Of a stretch of 23,243 bases of DNA, positions 10,501-22,500 are shown piece by piece. Both the position numbers and the translations under genes were made by a program. Below the pieces are notes generated by a model. It had not been told where the DNA came from. It did not search any database and saw only the letters and a list, made by a program, of their open reading frames with translations. Each line of letters begins with the position of its first letter. Within the stretch, counting starts at the first letter, position 1. The DNA is from Saccoglossus kowalevskii (Eukaryota > Hemichordata > Enteropneusta > Harrimaniidae). The DNA lies in the NCBI RefSeq assembly GCF_000003605.2, contig NW_003129875.1, positions 70,407 to 93,649 of the forward strand, written 5' to 3'.

Positions 10501-13500
10501 AGTTGAGATAATAGTGTGATTCAGATTTTACAAGTTGAATAATTCAACCTTGTATGTCGTTAGTAATTTCACACAACACGACTATAACCAGTTGGTATCA
10601 GCCATCCCATCTGCTTGAAAAATAACTAAGCTGAATAATGAAAAGATTTGGGTCTGTAGGCCAAACATGTGCAAAAAAACATGGTTTACAGGTGATAAAA
10701 TTAACAGAGATATTTACACGTATTTATTGAATTTGCATAGTTCAAATGATATCTCTTTGCATATTAAACACTATTGGCATGACATTCTTGACTGCAGCAT
10801 TCCGTGGAAAATAGTGTTTTCGCTTCCTTACAGGATAACAATGGATCCCAAATTAAGATATTTTCAATACAAGCTTATTATGAAATTTTTGCCATCAAAT
10901 CGTCTTCTTCACTCATGGAATATGATTGATGATCCTGTATGTACGTTTTGTAAGAAAGTAATAGAGGACTATTTTCACCTCTTCTGGGATTGTGTTTTTA
11001 TTTCAAAATTCTGGTCATGCGCATTACAGTGGTATCGTACTATACACATACCAAAGTATCATTAAATGCAATGAAATGTATCCTTGGTGATGTCGAAGAC
11101 CATGCCAATATATTATTTAATGCATTTCGCTTGATGGGTCGATACTACATCTATCGTTGTAAAATATTGGGAAATAGTATCAACATGAATTGTTTCAAGC
11201 TGTATATTAAATCTGTGTATACTGTTGAAAATCAAAGTGCATGTATGAACGGAAAGCAATCTGAGCTTGCAGAGAAGTGAGGTGCGTTTGAACAATACTT
11301 TTAACTAGAACGATTACTAGATTTGAATTCTTATTTCCTTTTCCTGTACATAGGTATTCTTTTCATTTTCTTTACAATGTCATGTATTTATATAGTTAAA
11401 AAAAAGAATGCAAAAAAAAAGTCATTTCAAATCATGGTACTTGAGACTTTGTTTATTCTTGCATGTAGTTAGTAATAGTATAAAATGAAATCACTCGTTG
11501 TAACTTGATTAATTCAAATTGTTATGTACATATGGTTGATAATAGTATACTTCAAATTGTTAAGACTTTGTAAATTTAAGTCTTGCTGGCTTATACAGTT
11601 ATTACCGTAGTTGAGGCTTATGTGTTGGTAGTAATCTGAGAAAATACTTTCTAGTTTGTTTGTATCTTGTATGTTATTAAATTTCATATTGTAAGTGTGT
11701 AAACTGCATGCCATCCCTTGTGTGCAGTATTATAATACTCCTTATTATATCCGAAAAATAATATTCCCTGATATGTTGTCTTTCCCTGTAGTGCTTGTCC
11801 AAGTATAAATTCTTTGTTCATTTCATATAGCTGATGTTGGCTGCATTCCTGAACAACCTACCCATAACATGTATAATTATATTCAAAATGACAATGCATT
11901 ACCAGGTATGTTTTTTAGTATATATATATGTATATATTTATTTTTCTATATTGTCAGCTGATCCATTTACTAGTGCTCCTTGTCCGACTACACCTTCAAA
12001 CTCTCCGGCTACCAAGGCATCACCTCCTGCACAGTGGGTAGATCCGGATCCACAACAGCCTCAACCACAGCCACAACAACCGCAGCTACAGCAGGGTGAG
12101 GTACGTTAAGGACAACTTTCATATTTCTAGATTTTTTTTTTACTGATCAAATTATATCAGTTTACCAGAATGTTCTTTTGAAACCTGTTTTCATACACCT
12201 TGTCTCTGACTGTAAATTACCAAGTCAATAAAGAAAACAATTGAGTTGACCTTTTCTAAGTTCTCCCAAACTTTAAATTCTGCCATGTAAATGCGCTGCA
12301 AATACGTAATTCGTACCTTCCGATAACTGGAGTTCACCTACAGTGGGGTCAAACATCAATATCGCAGCTATATTAATGTATGTATTCATAGTTTACTAAC
12401 TCATTCATTTGACACATTTTATGAAAAACATAACATAATGTATCACAAAAAATGGTACAAATATGATGTGACCTTTATGATTTCTCATCTAAAGAAGCAG
12501 CGTGTTAACAGGCATTAATATTCCAGTGAGATGTATGGATTGTGCTGAGTTCATAGAAATGTAGCAAAGTAACATTACAAAAAAATACCTTTGTTTACTG
12601 TACATAAATTGTTCTCTAAATATGTACAAGAATATATCAGAAAACAAGTAAACATTTGTGTAATACTATGAAACAGTAACGCCATTTTTTGAGGGAAATA
12701 CAAAAAAATTTACGATCACTGTGATGCTGAAATGTTGATTTGACTTTCAGTTTGTAAACTGTGCGAAACAATCTCTAAATAGGTGAATATAATACAAAAA
12801 TAACCAAATAAATTTGAAATGTATTACTACTTGATAAAGTACGGTAGCTGAGTATGGTCATTTAGTGTGGAATGATACTGGTCTGTCATAGACCTGTTAA
12901 GCTTGTTTCTCCATAACGCATTATGTGCATATTGTTAAACCGTAAGTATAATGACCCACCATGTGCACTTGTGGTGAAAAGGAAATAATTTGTTTTTCTT
13001 CACAAAGAACTCTGTAAATCATCAATTGCAACTTGCTGTTTCTTCCTGCATTATCTATAATGTAAAGTTAATAAAGTTAATGGTAAAATTCAATGAAATA
13101 TTAAATATTGTTAATTATTATGTTGTTTTCATATCTCATCTGTGCATTCACGACTCTTACATTACTTCATTTGCCGTCAATGTGCTACAACCTGTGATGC
13201 ACACATGTCTTGAATGTACCGTACCACACACCCTGATAGAGGGCAGTACCACATTCATCTCATCAGCTGCACACATTACACTTTGTTATCATAGTTCATT
13301 TAAAATTAATTGCTTCATGTCTATAATTTATACATTTGCAGAATAAAGTATTATAGCATGGTACCAGTAATAACATTGGTTGAAGCAGAAACATTTTTTT
13401 TTTTTATTTTCAAACTATCAATCAATGAAGAAAAATAATGCATAGGTGACATCGGGAGTTACTGGAACTATGCTGTTTTATTGCTCATTTTAAAATAATT

Positions 13501-16500
13501 TATTTGATTAAATATTATTGTAAACTTAGTTTTATTAATAATAATAATAATCATAATTATATTTGATTGTTTTGTTAGTCCAGTAATTTCCACCAGAATC
13601 CATCAAAATATGGCCAGATAAAATTTGTGTCCTCCATCAAAGTGATGCTACTCCACAATAGTCGGAGATGCTACTCCACAATAGTTGGAGATGCTACTCC
13701 ACAATAGTCGGAGAGAATTTCTAAATGTACCGGGGTACAGCAAGTGTAGAAATCTTTAACCATTGATCCGACTTTGTGAAAAAAGTAGTTTATTCTTCAA
13801 AATCAAGGTTTATCTCATTTATAAGTGATCAATACAAATAATGTTGATTTTGATCTTAATTAAATAATTTAATCTAACTTGTAAACAAAATTTAAATTTG
13901 AAATCTTTTCATTATCAGACTTTATATGTTGCATGTTTTTCCCACAGTCAATTTCTTCACCTGCTCACTGATTTTGGACCTTGTGTTTCTGGTGTTCATA
14001 AAAAGTGATAAAATTTAATGAAATAACTATCTTTTACTACGTATTGTGGAAGGATACAATAATTGAAAATGTGTTCAAAGGTTTATGATTATACATTCAC
14101 GTTATTACATCTGTGTACATGGTCCCTAAAGCCTATGTTTTTCTCATTGACAGCAGCAGTGGGCTACATTTTCAGATCACGGTTCCCCGCCTGCATTGCC
14201 ACCGTCCCCATCATCACAATCACCGGCTAATTTTGACTTTGCATCCATATCACCTGATCCTGTAAGTTATCACATGATATGCTTTATATGGATACTCATT
14301 TGCATGTTAGCCATGATTGGACGTCTGATTGAATGTCTGTAATTGTCACTAAACGACATGATTGAAACTGACAATCTTATCAATAATTTTTTCTTTAGAT
14401 CAGTACCAATTTTACCTGATATTATAAGTTTATTACGAGGCACCGCTAAGTATATGCAGAAAAAGTATACTGCCAGTATTAGATTTTCAACTAACAAGTA
14501 ACTAAATGTCTGAGTGCATACGTTGTGGTATCACCATAATACTTTCTCTGTATCTGTCACTTTATACACCAGTATATCTCCTGACATTTACAGTGCGTCA
14601 TCATTTTGCGGTATTTCTTGCTGTCTCTGCGTTCTACCATATTAGGAATTACAAATTCCAAGTATGGAAAACTTTCTAGGAGGGTGAAAGTTCCAATGAT
14701 TTTCACCATTTTACGCAATCCTGGGCATCCTGTCCCAAGCGGTTGATTTGGGAAGATGTAATACAAGTTTATTACATGAATGCATCAACCTCCACTATGC
14801 ATCGATCAATACTCTCACTGTATTGTCTTTGTGCATTCTTTGTCTCATTCTCGTAATAACCTCATATGATTCTAAATGTACCAATCCAACTTATAATTCA
14901 AAATTCAAATTATACACTTATTTACTTTAATAATTTTATTTACTCATGTGTTTATATATCAAATTCATTTGTATATTTTTATCTGTATATATGTTTTATA
15001 GTGAATTAAACATCATTCATTCATTCAACTGATCTTTTTGGCCTTGATCTGATAATATCAATTTTATTAAATTTAAACTTCTAGAGACATTATATTTGAT
15101 GACTTCAGATTGTTGGTAATTGTTTTGACAGGAAGGGAGAATAGTTCAACCAATCCCATTAAGAATGTCACCAGAGGCTCAACATTTATCACAGGAGTAT
15201 GCTGACAAGGAAGCGGCTTTGAGACCACGCACATTCTCAGGTATGAACTCTACATTTATTCAAAGAGTGGTCTCTAAAGTCGCTTGCTGGGATTCGTTCA
15301 CTGATCAATGTGATGTAGGAGGGGGGGACTTTGCTCAGGTCCATCTACAAAACTATATATAAGCTGCTTGTGTTCAACACAACTTGGTTGATATAGAAAT
15401 GTGACATTAAATTATCATCATGATGGTTTTTTAGCTCCATTGTCGACGAAGTCGAGCGGAGCTTATGGTATTACTGATTGTCGTCGTCCTCCGTCGCCAC
15501 CGTCATCAACTTTACATTTTCGACTTCTTCGTAAAAACCACAAACTGTATAGCTGTGAAACTTTCTAGGAAGGTACCTTGGGTGGTTCTCTCTCAGATTT
15601 GTTCATTTCATGTGGATATGTTCAATTGTCTTATTTATAGCGAATATTTTTGTCAATTTTGGTCAAAAATACTATTTTCGACTTCTTGAAAACCGCTAGC
15701 CCAAATCCTTTGATACTTGGTATGTAGGTACCTTGGGTGCACCTCTCTCAGATTTGTTAATTTCGTGATGATATCTTTCTTTAATTTTGATGAATATTTT
15801 TGTCATTTTTGGTAAAAAATTATATTTTTGACTTCTCCTTGAAAACTGCTTGTCCAATTTCTTTGATATTGTATATGTAGGTATATCAGGTGGACCTCTG
15901 TCAGAGTTGTTGATTTTGTGACAATACTTCAATTCTCTAATTTTGATGAATATTTTTGTAATTTTTGGTCAAAAACGTTATTTTCAACTTCTTCTTGAAA
16001 ACTGCCAATCCGATTGCTTTGTAACTTTATTTTTAGGTACCTTGGGTGAATCTCTGTCAGATTTGGTAATTTCATGACGACATCTTCAAATCTCTAATTT
16101 AAGTGAAATATTCTCTGCAACAAAATAAAGAAAGTTGGTGTCTTGCGATATTAAAGCAGCTAGCATTAAGTTTAAATTGCTTCTTAGTCATTGCTTTCAG
16201 AGCATGCATCACAAAGAGCGGAGCTATATCAGTCGACAGGCTGCTAGTTAAAATATGAAATTCATCACAGTTATGTCACTGTTTATTTGTTTGCACTTAC
16301 AATTTAACTGTATCAAAGCTTTGTCCTAAGCTTTCAACTTGAATATTTAACCAGAAACATTTCATCTACATGTAAAGAAGTACTGTAAAACATGTTGAAA
16401 AAGCGAAATGCAATTTTAGTGAATTGTGTTATTAAAAATGACGTAATAGCGAAATGTTGATTTTGCAAATCTCTCTTGTCATTGTTGATTTCCTGTTTTC

Positions 16501-19500
16501 ACAATAGTTGTCTGTCACGTGCCAAAACAAATGTGCAGTTATTACCTCCATAAAAAAAGAAAATCTGTCATGTGTAATTAGGATGTTCTGGATTACTGTA
16601 TACAAATCCCCAAGCCTTGGCCATTTTGAATTTATAATAAAGTCATTAGCGACATCTTGAATTAGCGAATCAGTTCTCTCGCTAAATTCGCTAAAAAAAC
16701 ATGCTCGCGAAAAAGACATGTTTTACAGTATAAACCAAGGAATGGTTTGATCTTTAATGTTGTGATGTCATTAAATCTCATTCCTATTATCTGTATTGTG
16801 GTAGATCCTGGTACAGGTGGTATGATGTATGATAATAACGGTCTTTCTGAAGATATCCCGGCTCCATCACTGGTCAAACAGAGATCGTATACGGATGTTG
16901 ATAGACCTGATGCAGTCACAGATCAACAAAAACCAGCTAAGCTTCCTCCACCACCACCACCATCTAAAGACAAACGAGTCATAGCTACAACGTCAGGTAT
17001 TGTTAGCATTGTATGTCCATTGATTGGGCAATATGTTCACTAGCCATAAAATATATTTGCATATTATTGCCTACATTACGTAGTACATTATACAAAATTT
17101 CAAATAATTGCACACAACATTTCAGTCTGTTAGGGAAAAGGTGTCTGTAGTATTTATCGCTACAGAATATTAATTATTTTGCATATGTGTGCATATATGC
17201 TACATTACATCTGTGTGTCATGCCTAGGACTGGGAAATAGGATGACAACGGTAGAAGCACTCTCTTCCTTATCCATCTAGGAAGTGTCATGCTATTTTCC
17301 CTTATTTGGAATTTGCATTTCCTAATGGGGTAGGTTGATTAAACCCTAAATAACAACAAACTGCATCTAATTGTGAAGCGCTGGAAGTTTTCTTACAATA
17401 CCCACTATTCAAGTTCTTCCATAAAACATACTTTTTTTATTGTAATTTCATATGCAAGACTCTTTCCTTAATAATAATTCTTCTCAAGTTCATTCCTTTG
17501 AATCTTGTGTGAAAGTGTAATATAAAGACAATAACATATTTCTCATAATTTATATTTTTGTTCATATTTAATAAATCTACATCTGTATAGTTCTATATTA
17601 CTGTGTTAATACTTTGAACACCAAAGCCAATTTTTTTATCACACAATAAACTTTCTTATTTTTTCCATTTTTTAACAAAAATTAGAATCAAAAACTGATG
17701 AGAAAATAATTTTATTGGATTCAAAATTAACAAAGAAATTATAGACAAAAATGTGCAAAATTCTGGTGTTCAAAGATTTAACATACAACATGTATCTAAT
17801 ATTTTAGTATATGAGATGTAAATATTGTTTGTACTTTGTAAACAACATTTTATTTTTTCCTGTTTACTTTTAATTTCTATGATAGTTTCAGTATTGTAAA
17901 TGATGGAATTTCTCTGTAAATCTTTGCTGTATCTTTGACACACTGATTTATGGTTAATCTTCTTGGTACGGTTATTTGTATATTCAATACTTCCTCCCAT
18001 AGTTTACAGTAATACATGTCTACTCATATACGAGAATCATATAAATACTTTATTCAACTCATCATGTACTATAAATAATGCATATGGTTTCAGTTGCGAG
18101 GGAAGTACACCTGTTTACATTAGTATATGTGAAGGGTGTCAGCCTATTTAAGCAGGGGAGTCGTCACCTGTGCATGCATCAGATGGCCATAGCGTTTCAT
18201 TGTTTACAAAAAAGCGTCTACCCATGAGCCTTTGTGTTTTTAGCGTGTGTTGTTATCATTGCTTGGGACTCAATTCTCATCATGGGCAGGTGACAACCCT
18301 CTCGCTTTAATGTCTCTCGATCACTAAGGATGTAAACAGTGTGCCTTCTAAGCCGATATGATATGCCGCTGATCCACAGAGATATTTTGTGACCCAACTC
18401 GTTATGCTAAATTTCCGGTACACAAATGACGCAAAAAAAATCATTTTTACTGTAGGAATTTGGTAATGTGAATTTCACATTTTCTAAATAATTTAAAATA
18501 AATGTATAAACTAAAGGTTCAATGTGTCACAGCAGTTTAGTTTGTGTGTACAGCCGCTCCCTTCAAGAGCTGCCGACAACCCCATGTACAATCTTCTTTT
18601 TTTAATACCACTGTTTTGGGACTCCAGATTCCTCAGAAATCATTCCTCTTAGAGGGCACACTGGATTTAAATATAGTTTATTACATATTAATTGTATAAG
18701 CTTGTGTGACATGTACTTCTAACTTCTCTGCAGCAGGTACAACAGTCACTCTTCAACATCATCAGCTACTGCAAAAAGCTGTTCTATCTCCGGCACAAAA
18801 ACATGCCCTTCCTCCGCCTCCCCAGCTTGTGCCTTCATCAGTTGCAGCGCCTGGCAACCAGCCTAGTTCAAAGAAAGCTGCTCATACCCATATTATATCG
18901 AGATCCAGACCCAGGTAACCATTACATTGATCATTACTCTCATGGCTTAGTGGTGGTGGTAACTATCATGTATCTCGGTGCTTCCATGCATGTGTTATTT
19001 GTCTTAGCTTGCACAAATGAAAATTAACAGCAATCTGCTTCTTATGCTGTGTGGCTTCAGGATCTTTAGGTGGAGGGATGTATCACTTAACACATAGCCT
19101 ACTGATGATGTTATTACACTGTTTATATCAGCTATCTGTGGTGGCCTTCAGGAGGAAATGTGTTACTGCACACTCCACCAAAAGTCAATTCAATTAAGTT
19201 TTAAATCAGATCTGAAGAACTGTTCATGCTTGGACCATAAATCAACAAACAACACTCTGAAGCTTTGCACAATATCAAAATTAGTTGATGCTTGCTATTT
19301 TTTATGCATGTGCTTCAGCAAAATTAATCAAATATTTAGGATTTTTACCAATATGTTTCATTAAATTGAAATTTCCGACTAAGATTTTATACATCTAATT
19401 CTTTCTTTGTCACTTTCCACAAATAATCTTCATAATTGTTTTTCTATTATTATTTTTTTTTATCTAGACCTGAGCCAATAGGAAAATAGATCCAAAATTG

Positions 19501-22500
19501 ACAGAAAAAACAGTAGGAAAAAACATAAAAATTTGAAAAATGTTGCATCCAAATTTCGGCAAAATCTATGGCATTCAAGGAGCTACCCAATGTATAAAGG
19601 ACAAGATGGTGTCCCTGGATTCAAATTACCATTTAGCATGAACTGAATGAATGCATGCATATTCTAGTTAATAGTATCGGATAAAAACTTTAGACTGTAA
19701 TTTTAATGCATGTATGTAGTGATTACTAATAATATCAAGATGACATAACCCCCACCATAAATACTCCTACGTCAATTTCTTACCTATTGCTGTATGCCTC
19801 CCAATTTTTTTAAATTTTTTTTAAAATGAGTTTTAATTTTCTCACATTGCCATGGAAACATTTCAGTTATGAACACCGTTAGCTATGAGATAATGATTTT
19901 ATTTGTATTCATGTAAATTGAGGCTGCCACGATATTTCACTTGACAGTTGAAATTTCTGTCATCTTAATCGTCACACATTTCATTTAAAATTATTCCCAT
20001 ATTTGTTTACAGTTAACCTAAGTCCTAATCTTCTTGATGAGACTAACTAAGCTTGTCACATTTTTAATTATTGCTATGTTTCTTCTGAAGATCACAACTT
20101 GCATATTTTCGGAGAGATATAAAATTTGTATCGTTTTGATTCTTCCAAGCATTAACTAAAGCCCTTCTATCATAGCATTATCTTTTTTCTTCTTTTGTTT
20201 CCAGTTAAGAACTACATGACTATGTCTGCCAATGCTTCTATGCCCAATTCTAGGCTTGCCATGCCATTTCATATCATGTTAGCACAAACACTGTATCCAT
20301 AAATTTTTATACATATTTTTGTCATCCAAACTGACATGCTAAACATACTCAATTGTGACTTATTTCCCAATGCCACTAATACAAATTCTCATGAATTTCA
20401 TTTTAGTGTAGTTTTCAAAATAGACTTGACAAAGTTATAACTGACAATGACATCACTCTCAATCTTTTATTGGATCGCATTGAGTATTAAACCGTCTTCC
20501 CGAGATTTACAAATTAATGAAAGAATATTCAGTTTTATTTCTTCCCTAATCTTGTGTATTTGTGCAATCTTCAGGATTTTGTAATATATAAATAATCATG
20601 TTTCCTTCTGTCACAAAATGTCACATTATGAACTTTTGTAAACTTTTCAAAATTATGAACTTAAATCTCTTTGTAAAACTTTTTGTGAGGTTGACACAGT
20701 TGTATGCATACAATGTCGTAGCTGAGCTTTTTGAGAATCTCAAACTCTGCTCAAACTTCTTCTCTCCATAAATCTTATTAATGTCTTCTCAAAACGTGAT
20801 TTAAATTTACTTTTATCAGACACTTTGTACATCACTTACACATCACATTTTGATGGAGATAAATCATAGGTACAATAATGCTGTACAAGTGTATCTACTG
20901 TCAACTGTCAATTTCAAAAAGCACTCACTTTCTCTATTTTTTACACTATAAGTGTCAATTACATATAGCAATATTTAATCTGTATTCTTTTATTTTTATT
21001 CTTGTAATTATCTTTAGCATGGAGAAAAGAAATAGGTACTTGTAATTTAATTTAATTTTCTGTTCTCTCTTTTCTTATGTAAAGTTATTATTTTTTTATA
21101 TTGCAAAATCAGCTGCAATATTATAATCTGTTTTAGTGATAAATTGCTCTTCATTCCATTGTTTTTTTTTAAAACTTAAAAGAATAGTCAGGTGAAGTAC
21201 AATCAGCACATGCAACCAATTGCTTGACCACTACTCTGGAAATATTTACTAGTAATTGAGATATATATTGAACTATTGGAAATAGATTTGTTTGTTGTCC
21301 TAGAAAATATATACTGTAAAATACTTTATTTTCGCTTGGAATTTATTTTCACTATTTTCGCTGAAGGGATGATTCAGAGAAAATAAAATCTAGTGAATAA
21401 AAAATAAATTCCATACAAAACACCCAAAAAGTCTTTTCAAATTAATTCCAGCTAAAATAAAGTATTTTACAGTATTGGGAGAATTTTGCTCGATACCAGA
21501 CAAAGTATTTTGTATATGATCTTGATTATCCACTGCTTGCTGCTATCCAGATCATTCTCTGGTGCGGCTGTGTTACGCAGACAAGCTGTCTCAGTAGATG
21601 TGCCACCCACAGAAACCACAGATTTGCAGCACGACATCCAGCCCAAGACATCACCAGAAATAACACCAGCAGTGGAGAATGGATATGACAAGTCGTTGAC
21701 TCAGAGGTTGGACCCCCCTCCTCCACCCCCTCGGAGGAAACTGAGACATGTCCGGTCTTCATCTCTTGATCTTAGCAAATTGTCATTAGAAGGAGGGGAA
21801 GCGCTTCCTGGTAAGATTAGTTTCACCATCATTTTCAACGTATGTGAGATTTTGTTAATTATTATTAATTGGAGAGTCTTGCATATGAACATGGTATAGT
21901 ATTATTACAGAATACAGAATTTTGGAGGTGAAAGGAATTAAAGAAACCTTCATTAGATCTTATAGGTACAGTTTATTAAATACACACGTCTCAGGCTGCT
22001 AGGGTGTCTATGCACAGCCCTTTGGCGCAGTATTCTGAAAATAAGAAGATTCAATTTATATCACTTTGCAATGTTACTCCAAAAGTTTTTCCTTGTACAG
22101 CCTATATGCCATATATGGCTGTGTAGATGTGTTGCAATAATATTGTTTGCATGTCACATGACAAGTATTTGTATATGCTAGTAAACTTTTGATGAAGGCA
22201 CCAGTATGGCTGCCTATATAAGTGTGTTTTGATATACCGAATGTTACACTAGTGTCACTACTAGTGCCACTGGTAGGATAACTCACTGCACTATATACCG
22301 TATAATCATAGACTGTATATACTCAGTATTTAACAAGATTGTTTGGTTCTAGTTGGCAGTTCTAGTCCAGAGAAGATATCCCCTGTGTTGTCAAGACCTA
22401 CAATACCACCTCGTACCTCATCGGTGAGTGTCAGTTTATATGTGTACTAGCATTAGGCCAGCATATGTAAATATCATAACAATATATGTTATGCTGACAA

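Larger units (their letters stand above)
7777..11830 (+). other. 4.05-kb intron loaded with repeats
   Basis: Phase 1, GTATGT to TTTCATATAG. In order it holds a TA-flanked miniature element (8281-8675), a short inverted-end element (9081-9218), a CTGTAGAATAC-ended element (9608-9819), a 30-bp minisatellite (9820-10310) and a LINE fragment (10601-11420). Sequence 7800-8280 and 8680-9080 is AT-rich with no gene seen. Sequence 10311-10600 and 11421-11830 may hold strongly decayed minisatellite. Confidence 0.8.
15241..16804 (+). other. 1.56-kb intron
   Basis: Phase 1, GTATGA to TTGTGGTAG. It is dominated by the 15427-16253 repeat and a family-A miniature element (16381-16730). No exon was seen. 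Confidence 0.82.
16997..18733 (+). other. 1.74-kb intron
   Basis: Phase 1, GTATTG to CTCTGCAG. It contains a TTAA-flanked miniature element (17606-17781) and a weaker inverted-end unit (18151-18306). The remainder is AT-rich with no coding sequence seen. Confidence 0.8.

Noticed and set aside
12096-12101. Alternative donor GTGAGG at 12096
   Set aside because: Its use would leave phase 1 while the next exon (QQWATFS) needs phase 0; GTACGT at 12101 fits.
14557-14766. 69-codon minus-strand open frame
   Set aside because: No recognisable domain, lies wholly within an intron, and the opposite strand is equally uninformative.
15003-15030. LINE 3' tail (CATTCATTCATTCA)
   Set aside because: Short-repeat tail alone, with no reverse-transcriptase remnant upstream that I can recognise; too weak to list as an element.
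19100-19215. Possible C/D-box snoRNA (CTGATGATG ... CTGA)
   Set aside because: Spacing too long and flanks do not pair.
20190-20290. Extra exon after TTGTTTCCAG
   Set aside because: The required phase-2 reading meets stops quickly and the flanking exons already join in phase.
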